From Christensenella sp. UBA7584 (GTDB lineage Bacteria; Bacillota; Clostridia; Christensenellales; UBA1242), in assembly GCA_002477805.1 (NCBI GenBank), contig DLKQ01000038.1, positions 19,662-83,661 of the forward strand: 64,000 bases of DNA. The letters run 5' to 3'. How positions within the stretch are numbered: the first letter of the stretch is position 1; each line of letters starts with the position of its first letter. A program made the position numbers and the translations under genes. A model generated the notes under the pieces. The model worked only from the letters and a program-made list of their open reading frames with translations. It searched no databases and was not told the origin of the DNA. Of this stretch, positions 45,734 through 54,567 are shown one piece after another.

Positions 45734-46405
45734 TTATGAAGGAATCAAGTTCATCATTTCATCTAGGCTATCAGAATTAAGATATGTTGAAGGTATTTCG
45801 CCTACTAATATTGCTTCGCAAATCAAAATGTGACTATTTACAACAATTGTTCTACTAGCAGTCGGCAAAATTAAATTAACAGTGGTTTCAATGTTAAGGT
45901 ATATTCTATGATTTGTTTGGTTTATACCCGCACTCATAAATTCACTACTAAACTTTGAACTGATTGTAGAAATCGCCGTAACATTGAATGTAACCTCTGG
46001 GCCCATTCCCACAAAAACTGAAATACCTGAAAGAGTACCAAGTGGTATAGCAACACCCTCACTACTTATTAAATCCAAGTTTTGATTGGCAACTTTTCCA
46101 ACTTCTTTTGACAATTTGTTTGCCATAAGGCTTTTTACTTGAATAAACACAATTTTATCTTCTTTGTCAGTAATTATCTCAATAAGGTCATCATAGACAT
46201 TATTTTCATTTATTACCGTTTGAACTGCAGAGTTTACAGCTCTTGATGTTAGGGATTTTATTTTTGCCTCACTAGTTTCGATAATTACAGGGTTTACACA
46301 AGATGTAAAAAACAAAAAAACTAAAATTAGCACTAATAATATATTAATTAGCGCAAACATTAGCCTTGTTTTAAATTTGAATTTGTGTTGCTTTTTAATT
46401 CGCAT
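45734..46405 (-). CDS. yunB: YunB-like sporulation protein
   Basis: A 223-residue protein with an N-terminal membrane helix (about 14-36) and an extracytoplasmic domain. The pattern of the first helix followed by SRAVNSAVQTVI and later GVAIPLGTLSGISVFVGMGPEV fits the YunB family (TIGR02832), a mother-cell sporulation protein of unknown mechanism. It lies 48 bases after spoVAE. The start has no clear ribosome site. Confidence 0.85.
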   Translation of the reverse strand: MRIKKQHKFKFKTRLMFALINILLVLILVFLFFTSCVNPVIIETSEAKIKSLTSRAVNSAVQTVINENNVYDDLIEIITDKEDKIVFIQVKSLMANKLSKEVGKVANQNLDLISSEGVAIPLGTLSGISVFVGMGPEVTFNVTAISTISSKFSSEFMSAGINQTNHRIYLNIETTVNLILPTASRTIVVNSHILICEAILVGEIPSTYLNSDSLDEMMNLIPS

Positions 46406-46410
46406 AAAAT

Positions 46411-46438
46411 AATATATGCTTTCAAGGAAAAAATGTTA
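46411..46438 (-). promoter_or_regulatory. possible sigma-E type promoter for yunB
   Basis: On the minus strand TAACATT (46438-46432), 13 bases, CATATATT (46418-46411). It fits the sigma-E pattern at most positions, but the start point would fall at the ATG itself. Confidence 0.3.
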
Positions 46439-46453
46439 ACAAACTTTTAATTC

Positions 46454-46822
46454 TTATTTTTTAGTTCGACTATTAAAAATTAATGCAACTATAAATGCAA
46501 TCACAACCGCCGCAGCTATTCCACCAGCAACAGACTCTAGTCCTCCCTTTATAACACCAATCAAGCCCTCCGTTTGCCCTCCAGAAATAGCACCTTTTGC
46601 TAAATTATACCCGAATCCCATAATTGGAACAGTGACACCACTGCCAGCAAATTCCTTCATTGGTTCAAAAACATTTATTGCTTGCAAAAACACTCCCAAA
46701 ATTAGAAAGGTAACTAAAATTCTTGCACTTGTCATCTTTGTTGTAATTATTAATATTTGACCAATCAAACAGATAAGACCACCAATTGCAAAAACTTTAA
46801 GATACATCAAAGCATCAAACAT
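46454..46822 (-). CDS. spoVAE: SpoVAE (SpoVAEB), dipicolinate channel subunit
   Basis: A 122-residue membrane protein with about four helices. Together with SpoVAC and SpoVAD it forms the channel that moves Ca-dipicolinate into the spore and out during germination. The motif GGLICLIGQILI and the segment FAGSGVTVPIMGFGYNLAKGAI are typical of the SpoVAC/SpoVAE family. Its ATG overlaps the spoVAD stop (TAATG), with GGAGGT upstream. Confidence 0.93.
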   Translation of the reverse strand: MFDALMYLKVFAIGGLICLIGQILIITTKMTSARILVTFLILGVFLQAINVFEPMKEFAGSGVTVPIMGFGYNLAKGAISGGQTEGLIGVIKGGLESVAGGIAAAVVIAFIVALIFNSRTKK

Positions 46823-47829
46823 TATTTACCTCCTTCTAGCACTATTAAATGCGCTATTCCTGGAATACTATCTCCTTGCTGACTAGAAAGAGTACTCATT
46901 AATGCACCAGTAGCAACAACAATAACTTTTTTCAACTTTCCAGCCCTTATTCTTTGTACAACATATGAATTAAGTATGCTAGCCACACATCCGCACCCAC
47001 TTCCACCTTGAAACACTTTTTGGCTATTTGTAAACATCATTTGTCCACAATCGCTATAATTGTTTCCAAGTTTGTATCCTCTGAATTCAAGTAAATCACG
47101 CAAAACTTCACTCCCAAGTTTGCCTAAATCACCAGTCAAAATCAAATCATAATCATCTGGTTTGGTATTGGTGTCTTGAAAAAATGTATAAAGAGTTTCG
47201 AGTGCGGCAGGTGCCATAGCACCACCCATATTATTTACATCAGAAACATTCCAATCAACGACTTTTCCTATAGTTGATTTAGTTATTCTAACTGAAGATT
47301 TTGTCTTTGAAAGAATAGCACATCCAGAACCCGTTACAGTCCACTGAGAAGTTGGTGGTCTTTGCGTACCGAGTTCTAAGGGATACCTAAATTGTTTTTC
47401 TGCACTAGAAAAATGACTACCTGAAGCACAAGCAACATTTTTGAAAAAATTTCCGTCTATAAGCATAGAACCAACAATTAAACTTTCCACCATTGTACTA
47501 CAAGCACCAAAAAGTCCTAAAAACGGAATCTGTAACTCTCTTGCCGTAAAGTTGGAACTAATAATTTGGTTCATCAAATCACCAGCAAGTAGAACATCAA
47601 TATCATCTCTTAAAAGTCCACACGAAGCTATAGCCCCCTCTACGGCACTTAAAAACATCTTCCTCTCTGCCTTTTCATAACTAGACTGCCCATACTTGTC
47701 ATCTTTTAATGTTTCGTCAAAAAATTTTGCAAAATTTCCATTTGCCTCTTTTGGTCCAACAATAGAATAATTACCAATCATATACGGAGGTTCATCAAAT
47801 ACAATTGTTTGTTTTCCGATTTTTTTCAT
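46822..47829 (-). CDS. spoVAD: SpoVAD
   Basis: A soluble, thiolase-fold protein of the SpoVA complex that binds dipicolinate. 335 aa, with the family segments LLAGDLMNQIISSNF, GLFGACSTMVESL, ACASGSHFSSAEKQFRYPLE and the C-terminal GGSGCGCVAS. It sits between spoVAC and spoVAE in the conserved order. A poly-G ribosome site (GGGGGGG) precedes the ATG. Confidence 0.96.
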   Translation of the reverse strand: MKKIGKQTIVFDEPPYMIGNYSIVGPKEANGNFAKFFDETLKDDKYGQSSYEKAERKMFLSAVEGAIASCGLLRDDIDVLLAGDLMNQIISSNFTARELQIPFLGLFGACSTMVESLIVGSMLIDGNFFKNVACASGSHFSSAEKQFRYPLELGTQRPPTSQWTVTGSGCAILSKTKSSVRITKSTIGKVVDWNVSDVNNMGGAMAPAALETLYTFFQDTNTKPDDYDLILTGDLGKLGSEVLRDLLEFRGYKLGNNYSDCGQMMFTNSQKVFQGGSGCGCVASILNSYVVQRIRAGKLKKVIVVATGALMSTLSSQQGDSIPGIAHLIVLEGGK

Positions 47830-47843
47830 TTACTGCCCCCCCT

Positions 47844-48290
47844 TTAAAAAATTAAATACAAAATACCTGCTATCGTACTAGCAACAAGTCCGCTAACAAT
47901 AACCGGCCCAGCAATTATAAACATTTTTGCACAAAGCCCAAAAATCAACCCCTCACGTTTAAACTCAAGTGCAGGGCTTGTTATGGAATTAGAAAAACCG
48001 CTAATAGGAATTATTGAACCAGCACCTGCATAGGCACCCAGCCTATCATATACTCCAAATCCCGTCAGAATCGAAGCTAAAACAATGAGTATAATACTTT
48101 CCCAATTAGCCGCAGTAACGAGTGTCATATCAGGAAATAGAAGCACCAAAACATCTTTTATCGCCTCACCCAAACAACAAATAAGTCCGCCAATCCAAAA
48201 TGCGTGAAAAAGAGATGGCCATGGTTTTGTTTTAGGAATCTTGGATTGTAAATATTCATTATACTTTTTATCTCGCTCAAAAACTTCCAT
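47844..48290 (-). CDS. spoVAC: SpoVAC
   Basis: Membrane subunit (148 aa, about four helices) of the dipicolinate channel, mechanosensitive in B. subtilis. GGLICCLGEAIKDVL and GAGSIIPISGFSNSITSPALEFKREG are typical. I use ATG 48290 because GGAGG lies 5 bases upstream; a longer reading to 48308 lacks a site. No convincing sigma-G promoter was found upstream. Confidence 0.94.
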   Translation of the reverse strand: MEVFERDKKYNEYLQSKIPKTKPWPSLFHAFWIGGLICCLGEAIKDVLVLLFPDMTLVTAANWESIILIVLASILTGFGVYDRLGAYAGAGSIIPISGFSNSITSPALEFKREGLIFGLCAKMFIIAGPVIVSGLVASTIAGILYLIF

Positions 48291-48345
48291 TATAACCTCC
48301 AAATGCAAATATTCCTGATTTTTAATAAAAAATACAAAGTTTTAT

Positions 48346-48374
48346 AAATATTTTTTAAAATTATGCTCATACTA
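48346..48374 (+). promoter_or_regulatory. sigma-G-like promoter for the Asn-rich gene
   Basis: AAATA (48346-48350), 17 bases, CATACTA (48368-48374). The -10 is a perfect fit to the sigma-G pattern CATnnTA and the -35 matches 4 of 5 positions of GMATR. The start point would be about 48381. Confidence 0.5.
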
Positions 48375-48403
48375 GCAGTAATTCTATTTTAAGGAGTAAA
48401 TTT

Positions 48404-49993
48404 ATGAAAAAGAAAAAAATTGCAATTCTTTCACTAACTTTTGCTTGTGCACTTGCTTTTGGAGGTAGTACTCTAGTAACAGATAACCAAAGTGATGTAC
48501 AAAATCAAATTTCTTCTAGCGTGGACAAACTAGAAACCTATGCCACAATGACGTACGATTGGTCAAATCCGCAAAATATGCTTTTAAACGGAGATTATTC
48601 TCTATTCTACAATAATGGAAACTATTCTTTTCAAAACATTCGTGGTTTTATGATGTATGGTCACTATTCAACACCAAATCCTGGCAATCAAACACCAAAT
48701 AGACCTGTTTACACTGGTGATTTTAATAACAATACTTCTATGCAAAACATTGCAAGAAACAATACACAAAACACATATAATAAAGCAAATAATATTAATT
48801 CCAATAATGGATTAGCAAATAGTAATTTTATCGCAAATACAACAAGTTCGACACAAAATAATACAATTAGTAACACAGGACTTAATAGAACTCAAAACCT
48901 TAATAGAGGTGCTTATGTTACAAATAATGGGCAAACAGTAAATATCCCACTCACACCTCATACATCATCAAATATGGCATCTAATAATGGAAACACTAAT
49001 TCTAATCAAAATGTTAACACCTCCAATTCAAATACTAACACAATCACAGGCACAAATACAACTTATAACACTAACAACTCACAATCAGGTTTCAATACTA
49101 ACACAACAATAAATTCTCGAGCAAATACAAACACTTCTACCACTTCACCAATCACAAGTGGTAGCACAACTAGCAGTGTAGCACAAAACACAACGCAAAC
49201 TACAGTTTCTAGAAGCTTAACTGACTACTCAGGCTCACTTCAAACAACAGGAAATTCTCTTTTAAGCAACATACAAAAAACAAAATCTATAATAAACACT
49301 TCTAACATAAACAATCTTGACCAAGCACAAGTACGCTCTCTTCGTGCATACGCATACACATTAAACAACATTGCCAGAAAAGTTGAATTTGGAAACCAAG
49401 ATTTCTTAAACAATGTTTCAAGAATGTCTATTTTGCAGAGTGCGGATCAAAGTGAAGCTAATGCTTTAGAAGCTTGCAGACTTGATGTTAAAGCTACCCT
49501 AGCTAGCAGAATTGCACTTTTAGAGTGTGCGAACGAAGCATTAGTACAAATCAACAATATTTTAGGTCCAAATACCACAGTACAAAACTTAAACAGCTCA
49601 AAAACAATAAATTCTCAAAGCAGTACAACTTACAATAATAATCAAACAAACCTCACAACTAATACAACTAAAGAACAAAATGGAACTAACGTAGTAGTAC
49701 CAAGTAACATTGTAGATAGAACAAGAAACACAACAACTTTAATGAATGGTACAAATAGTTCGACCGCTGTCACGACATCTGCCCCAAACATAAAGTGTGA
49801 AGATTGCGAGAAAAACACAAAAATCTCTAACAAAATGAGAGCAGAGCCTCAAGAAACACAAATAAATGAACCAAACAAAGAAGAGCTTGAAAAATCCATT
49901 GCGCAGGAATTAAATAAAAAGGATACAAAGGACATAAATGACAAAGGCTTTTTCAAAAAATTCAAGAGCTCAGAAAACAACGCTAGAAACTAA
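48404..49993 (+). CDS. Asn/Thr-rich exported protein, probably spore-linked
   Basis: I recognise no family. The 529-residue protein has a signal peptide (KKKK, hydrophobic 8-22, AFGGS). A long low-complexity region rich in Asn, Thr and Ser (about 90-265) follows. Then comes a compact, apparently helical domain of about 120 residues (SLTDYSGSLQTTGNSLLSNI ... LECANEALVQINNIL), another Asn/Thr-rich run, a CEDC motif, and a Lys-rich tail. It is divergent from spoVAC and has a sigma-G-like promoter, so a role in the spore envelope is plausible but unproven. AAGGAG precedes the ATG. Confidence 0.7.
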   Translation: MKKKKIAILSLTFACALAFGGSTLVTDNQSDVQNQISSSVDKLETYATMTYDWSNPQNMLLNGDYSLFYNNGNYSFQNIRGFMMYGHYSTPNPGNQTPNRPVYTGDFNNNTSMQNIARNNTQNTYNKANNINSNNGLANSNFIANTTSSTQNNTISNTGLNRTQNLNRGAYVTNNGQTVNIPLTPHTSSNMASNNGNTNSNQNVNTSNSNTNTITGTNTTYNTNNSQSGFNTNTTINSRANTNTSTTSPITSGSTTSSVAQNTTQTTVSRSLTDYSGSLQTTGNSLLSNIQKTKSIINTSNINNLDQAQVRSLRAYAYTLNNIARKVEFGNQDFLNNVSRMSILQSADQSEANALEACRLDVKATLASRIALLECANEALVQINNILGPNTTVQNLNSSKTINSQSSTTYNNNQTNLTTNTTKEQNGTNVVVPSNIVDRTRNTTTLMNGTNSSTAVTTSAPNIKCEDCEKNTKISNKMRAEPQETQINEPNKEELEKSIAQELNKKDTKDINDKGFFKKFKSSENNARN

Positions 49994-50002
49994 ACAAAAC
50001 TA

Positions 50003-50028
50003 AAAAGAAGCATTATTGCTTCTTTTTT
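50003..50028 (+). terminator. terminator after the Asn-rich gene
   Basis: A 10-bp stem AAAAGAAGCA/TGCTTCTTTT (50003-50012 with 50017-50026) with a TTAT loop and a T run. Confidence 0.8.
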
Positions 50029-50047
50029 ATTAACTTATATCAATCCA

Positions 50048-50647
50048 CTAAAGCTTATGCTCAGGATTTGTCTTATTTTTTGAAACTATTTTTTTGTCTT
50101 TTGCTTTATCTTTGTTATAAATCAAGTCTTGCTGATACCTTATTTCACATCTATCTATTATTGTTTCATTCAGTCTGTTTTCTCTAAAAGATGTATATCC
50201 CTTTAATTTAATTAATGCAGGATTTTCCCTTTCTCCAAAATACATCGATATCATTGCAATGGAAGCACCTGACAAAACCAATCCTCCTGTATATTCTGAT
50301 AGAATAGTATCTGTAATGGTAGATACAATTCCCCCAGCAGAAACTGCCAAACCCAAAATTGAAAGTGGTAAACCAGACTTTAAAATCAGTTCTCGTTGGA
50401 TTTTTGGATATATATTTTCATTAAATTCAAGCATAAAACCAATGTTTGATATTAAATAAAGTTGTTTTTTGTCAAACCTTTCTAAAAACATCGAATCATC
50501 ATAATACTTTTTCCTAAAAATTCTATATTGACTATAAAAGAGGTCGAAAGCTTCATCTTCAGCTTCTTTCATTTTCCTAAAAATTTTATTATTTTTTCTA
50601 TCTTTAATTTTTTGTACTATACTATGGTGATAATCCGAACTTTCCAT
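50048..50647 (-). CDS. Hypothetical membrane protein with charged flanks
   Basis: I do not recognise it. The protein (199 aa) is soluble and charged to about residue 85, has two adjacent hydrophobic segments (SGLPLSILGLAVSAGGIV and GGLVLSGASIAMISMYF) with a glycine-rich character, and a basic tail. I use ATG 50647: AAAGGA is then 6 bases away, while for the in-frame ATG 50653 the site would abut the codon. It has its own strong promoter. Neighbours (glmS, an Asn-rich secreted protein) do not explain it. Confidence 0.7.
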   Translation of the reverse strand: MESSDYHHSIVQKIKDRKNNKIFRKMKEAEDEAFDLFYSQYRIFRKKYYDDSMFLERFDKKQLYLISNIGFMLEFNENIYPKIQRELILKSGLPLSILGLAVSAGGIVSTITDTILSEYTGGLVLSGASIAMISMYFGERENPALIKLKGYTSFRENRLNETIIDRCEIRYQQDLIYNKDKAKDKKIVSKNKTNPEHKL

Positions 50648-50680
50648 TTCCATTCCTTTCTTAATTTATTATACGCTCGT

Positions 50681-50709
50681 ATTTTAGCATAGATGAATGA
50701 ATATGTCAA
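50681..50709 (-). promoter_or_regulatory. promoter for the hypothetical membrane protein
   Basis: On the minus strand a perfect TTGACA (50709-50704), 17 bases, TAAAAT (50686-50681). Confidence 0.8.
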
Positions 50710-50716
50710 GTTTTGT

Positions 50717-52525
50717 TTACTCAACAGTAACTGATTTTGCTAAATTCCGCGGTTTGTCTGGATTTAATCCCTTATGATTTGCACATAGAAAAGCAAGTTC
50801 TTGAAGTGGTTTTATTGCAACAAATGGCATTAAAACATCTTTCGTTTTTATAAGTGGTATAAAGAAGTCAACAAAGCTTTTAAGATTTTGAAATTGAGAA
50901 ACAAGAATAACAATTGCACCGCGAGATTTTATTTCGTATATAGCGTTTAAAATTTTGTCAACAAGTTCTTTTTGCGTTAGAATAACAATTACAATAGTTC
51001 CTTTTGTAACAAGTGCCAAACTCCCGTGTTTTAGTTCACCAGCAGGAAACGCCTCACAATGAATATAGCTAATCTCCTTTAGCTTTAAAGCACCTTCTAA
51101 TGCAAGGAAGTAATCTATACCTCTCCCAATAAAAAACAAACTTTGTTTTTCTGATATGGTCGGAATTAAATCCACCCATAAGTGTTTTGTTGTAAAATTT
51201 CCAAGTTTTTGTGCAACGGATAAAATTTCTTCTTGTGTAAACTTTAGCTTAATATCATTTTGTTTAGCAAGAAGTGCTATAAAATAATAAAGAGCAGTAA
51301 TCTGTGCAACATAAGCTTTTGTTGAAGCAACAGCAATTTCTGGTCCCGCATAAGTCGGTATAACAAAATCTGCAATTTGACTTATACTACTACCCAGCAC
51401 ATTCGTGATAGCAACGCAATAAGCTTTATACTTTTTTGCTAGTTCCAAACTTGCTAATGTATCAGCTGTTTCACCACTTTGGCTAATAAAAATACACAAA
51501 CTTTTTTTGTTGATAATTGGCTTTTTGTATCTAAATTCACTTGCGTAATCCAGCGAAACATTTATTCTACATTCTTTTTCAATCAAAAATTTTGCAATCA
51601 TTCCCGCGTGGAGTGCGGTTCCACAAGCAACTATATAAATGTTTGGGTGCTCTGAAAGTAAGCCAGAAATTCTACTCTTTTCAATTTTAGTAAAAATCTT
51701 ATCTTTTTTCAACTTTAAAATGGTGTTTACAATTGCAAAACTTCCTTGTGCAATCTCTTTTTCCATAAAAGTTCCATAACTTCCCAAGCGTACCTGCTCT
51801 AAAGTTAAATCTACCTTTTTTATTTTCAATTTTGTGGGAGAAAGCTTTGAGTCAAAAATTTTAACTTCATTTTTGCTTATGACACCGATATCTCCGTCTT
51901 TTAAATATATTACATTTTGAGTATAAGGTAATACAGCTGGAATATCGCTTGCAATAAAATTTTCACCACTTCCATATCCAATAATTAAAGGACTCTTCTT
52001 TTTAGCAAAAAAAACTTTATTCGGAAAATTTTCAACCAGAATTCCTAGAGCATAAGAACCTTTTATTTGCCGACAAACACTGCTAATTGCTCGCAAAATA
52101 TCATTTTCGTCACTAGATTTCGAAATAAACTTGTCAAGCATAAAGGCAATAACCTCAGTGTCTGTTTGAGACTTGAACTCTATATTATTAAATTGCGATT
52201 TTAACTTACTAAAATTTTCTATAATACCATTATGAACAATAGCAATATTACCACTTTTACTTGTCTGCGGGTGTGCGTTTTGCTCATTTGGCTCTCCGTG
52301 AGTAGCCCAACGAGTGTGTCCAATTCCACAACTTGAGCAACACGCTTTATCAACTTTTTCTTCTAGATTAACAAGCAATCCTTTGCTTTTTGTTATTTTG
52401 ATTTTATCACCTTCACATAAAGCCATTCCTGCCGAATCATATCCACGATATTCAAGCCTTCTAAGTGAACTTAGCACCACATTTGAAGCAATATTCTTTC
52501 CAACATAACCAACTAAACCACACAT
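50717..52525 (-). CDS. glmS: Glutamine--fructose-6-phosphate aminotransferase
   Basis: Makes glucosamine-6-phosphate, the entry to peptidoglycan precursors. The N-terminal Ntn glutaminase begins MCGLVGYVG with the nucleophile Cys2, then RRLEYRGYDSAGM and GHTRWATHGEPNEQNAHP. Two SIS domains follow (SQSGETADTLASL), and the protein ends PRNLAKSVTVE, the expected C-terminus. 602 aa, standard. It overlaps murI by 13 bases; no room exists for a glmS ribozyme upstream. Confidence 0.97.
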   Translation of the reverse strand: MCGLVGYVGKNIASNVVLSSLRRLEYRGYDSAGMALCEGDKIKITKSKGLLVNLEEKVDKACCSSCGIGHTRWATHGEPNEQNAHPQTSKSGNIAIVHNGIIENFSKLKSQFNNIEFKSQTDTEVIAFMLDKFISKSSDENDILRAISSVCRQIKGSYALGILVENFPNKVFFAKKKSPLIIGYGSGENFIASDIPAVLPYTQNVIYLKDGDIGVISKNEVKIFDSKLSPTKLKIKKVDLTLEQVRLGSYGTFMEKEIAQGSFAIVNTILKLKKDKIFTKIEKSRISGLLSEHPNIYIVACGTALHAGMIAKFLIEKECRINVSLDYASEFRYKKPIINKKSLCIFISQSGETADTLASLELAKKYKAYCVAITNVLGSSISQIADFVIPTYAGPEIAVASTKAYVAQITALYYFIALLAKQNDIKLKFTQEEILSVAQKLGNFTTKHLWVDLIPTISEKQSLFFIGRGIDYFLALEGALKLKEISYIHCEAFPAGELKHGSLALVTKGTIVIVILTQKELVDKILNAIYEIKSRGAIVILVSQFQNLKSFVDFFIPLIKTKDVLMPFVAIKPLQELAFLCANHKGLNPDKPRNLAKSVTVE

Positions 52526-53307
52526 ATTTCGTCTCTCCTTTCTAATAATTTTGTATAACTTTCAAGCAGTAAAGTTTTAAAACGAAAATCAGTTGAAACA
52601 AGTTTTATTGCTCCATTACCATTGCTAAGCAAATTCATAACCCCTAAGCATTGCTTTAGTCTTTTAGCAATTCCTAAATTTCCGTTAAATAAAGTTACAT
52701 TTCCTAATATTTTTTTAATTTCTTTCTTAACAATTACATAATGTGTACACCCAAGCACAACTCCATCAACCTTCCCATTAAATTTGCTTAGTTTTTCTTT
52801 AAGATAGTCAGATATAATCTGTGTATTGGTTAAAAAAAACTCATCGACAAGTGAGGCCAAGTCTTCAAGAGGATAAAAAATAATTTTGGCTTGATTGTTT
52901 GCTTTAAATAGTTTTACTAGTGCACTATGAGCAAGTGTCGCTTTTGTGCCAAGTACTAAAATTTTGTTTTTAACGCTTTGAATAGCTGGTCTAATTGCAG
53001 GTTCTGCCCCTATAATGATTAGATTTGGAAATTTATGCCTAAGATCATTTATGGCAACTGATGTAATCGTGTTGCAAGCAAGAACAATAGCCTTAGGGTT
53101 ATATTTAGCACAAAAAAAACTTACATTATGAAATATAATTTCTTTAATTTGCTTTTTCGATAAATTACCATAAGGGGAATTTTTAGAATCGCATATGTAA
53201 ACAAAATTTTCATTTGGAAGTAGCTTTTCGGCTTGCAATAATGTTGTCAAACCACCAAGTCCACTATCAAAGAAAAGTATAAGTTTTTTTACTGCTTTGT
53301 TTTTCAT
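52513..53307 (-). CDS. murI: Glutamate racemase
   Basis: Supplies D-glutamate for peptidoglycan. It has the substrate motif FFDSGLGG (12-19), ENFVYICDSKNSPYGNLS, and the two catalytic cysteines in LACNTITS and LGCTHYVIV. 264 aa, standard. The start ATG lacks a clear Shine-Dalgarno. It lies between gpr and glmS, all on the minus strand. Confidence 0.93.
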   Translation of the reverse strand: MKNKAVKKLILFFDSGLGGLTTLLQAEKLLPNENFVYICDSKNSPYGNLSKKQIKEIIFHNVSFFCAKYNPKAIVLACNTITSVAINDLRHKFPNLIIIGAEPAIRPAIQSVKNKILVLGTKATLAHSALVKLFKANNQAKIIFYPLEDLASLVDEFFLTNTQIISDYLKEKLSKFNGKVDGVVLGCTHYVIVKKEIKKILGNVTLFNGNLGIAKRLKQCLGVMNLLSNGNGAIKLVSTDFRFKTLLLESYTKLLERRDEICVV

Positions 53308-53324
53308 ACAAAATATATTATGAT

Positions 53325-54161
53325 TTAGATTAGTTTAATGTTTTTCTTGTGAACAAGTTTATTAATTGCTTTACCAATTAAACTAGAACATTTTTCAATT
53401 TGAATATCCACATCTTTTGGCGCAAAAATTTTATCAGCAATAGAATCATCAATTTGCTCACAAAGTCCAGAGCCCGAAATCATCATTGGTACACCAATAG
53501 CAATAACCTCTACACCAAGTGTTTCTTTATTCAGTGCTTTAAGATTATTTTTTACACCCGCACCGGGTGATATTCCACTATTTGAAATTTGGAAACTAAG
53601 TCCCAATCTTTTTGCACTAATTGTACAAAGTGCGTCAACAGCAATAATAACATCAGGTTTTACAATTTCAGTCACGCTTTTAATAATATCAAAACTTGTA
53701 ATTCCAGTTTGGCCACCTACTCCAGCATTTATATAACAAAGTTTTCCAAGACCCTTTTTTAAAACACTAGGTAAACAAGTCGTTGCAAATATTTTTTCAG
53801 TAACTTTTGTACCCAAACTATCAGAAACAATACCATTGTTACCAAGCCCAACCACTAAAACAAGTGGACTTTTTTTAGAAGTTACTTTCTTTAAAAACAA
53901 CCTCAAGCTTTTAGTTAATTCGTCACAAACATACTCATCTACACCGCTAAGTCCGGAGTATAAGAATTTACAATTTATGGTAGTATAGTGTCCCATTTTC
54001 TTACATAATTTTTTTGCGAGAATTGGACTATCGACTTCAAATTCATATTTTTCAAGCCCATATTTTCCAATTTTAGTTTTTGAGCCAAAACACAAATCAT
54101 TTTCAGCTTCAAAACTTTCATCAATAAAATCTGAAAAAATTTTTCTACTCTTTTTCCTCAT
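53325..54161 (-). CDS. gpr: Germination protease GPR
   Basis: Degrades small acid-soluble spore proteins at germination (A25 family). The N-terminus keeps the prosegment-like charged start, then LVVGLGNNGIVSDSLGTKVTEK, matching the family 'VGLGN...TPDALGP' region, INAGVGGQTGITSFDIIKSV and ISPGAGVKNN (family 'GI.PG.GVGN'). At 278 aa it is shorter than the 370 aa Bacillus enzyme. I prefer ATG 54161; the TTG at 54179 has no ribosome site either. No SASP gene is in the window. Confidence 0.9.
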   Translation of the reverse strand: MRKKSRKIFSDFIDESFEAENDLCFGSKTKIGKYGLEKYEFEVDSPILAKKLCKKMGHYTTINCKFLYSGLSGVDEYVCDELTKSLRLFLKKVTSKKSPLVLVVGLGNNGIVSDSLGTKVTEKIFATTCLPSVLKKGLGKLCYINAGVGGQTGITSFDIIKSVTEIVKPDVIIAVDALCTISAKRLGLSFQISNSGISPGAGVKNNLKALNKETLGVEVIAIGVPMMISGSGLCEQIDDSIADKIFAPKDVDIQIEKCSSLIGKAINKLVHKKNIKLI

Positions 54162-54197
54162 ATTTTTGATTATTTCCAAAAAATTGTTTAATATCTC

Positions 54198-54226
54198 TTG
54201 ATTTAATTTTTTTTTTATGATAAAAT
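54198..54226 (+). promoter_or_regulatory. promoter for rpsT
   Basis: TTGATT (54198-54203), 17 bases including a run of ten Ts, TAAAAT (54221-54226). Confidence 0.7.
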
Positions 54227-54257
54227 GGGTTTATAATTTAGGAAGGAGAAATGCAAA

Positions 54258-54524
54258 GTGGCAAACATTAAATCACAAAAAAAGAGAATTGTTACTAACG
54301 AAATTGCACACCAAGCAAACAAATCAAAAAAGAGCCGTATTGCTACTGAAGTTCGTAAATACAAAGAACAAATAGCAAAAGGTGATTTTGAAAATGCCAA
54401 AAAGCAATTAGACACACTTTTTAGTTTAATTGATCGTGCAAGACTTGACAATGTATATCACCAAAACACAGCAAGCAGAAAAAAAGCAGAACTTGCTAAA
54501 CTACTTAACAAACAAGAAAAATAA
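54258..54524 (+). CDS. rpsT: Ribosomal protein S20
   Basis: Primary 16S-binding protein, 88 aa, starting ANIKSQKKRI as the family does. The start codon is GTG (54258), 9 bases after AAGGAG. A closer ATG (54251) is in another frame and opens a six-codon reading frame that overlaps the true start. S20 also has a non-ATG start and autoregulation in E. coli. Confidence 0.96.
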   Translation: MANIKSQKKRIVTNEIAHQANKSKKSRIATEVRKYKEQIAKGDFENAKKQLDTLFSLIDRARLDNVYHQNTASRKKAELAKLLNKQEK

Positions 54525-54526
54525 TT

Positions 54527-54550
54527 AAAAGTTGCACACGCAACTTTTTC
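54527..54550 (+). terminator. terminator after rpsT
   Basis: A 9-bp stem AAAAGTTGC/GCAACTTTT (54527-54535 with 54540-54548), an ACAC loop and a T run. Confidence 0.8.
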
Positions 54551-54567
54551 TATTTAAAGGAGTTTTT

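Noticed and set aside
52526..52600. glmS ribozyme upstream of glmS
   Set aside because: murI overlaps the glmS start, leaving no space for the ribozyme.
54162..54220. Sigma-F type -10 (GGAAATAATC) before gpr
   Set aside because: The start point would fall beyond the chosen ATG and the -35 fits poorly.
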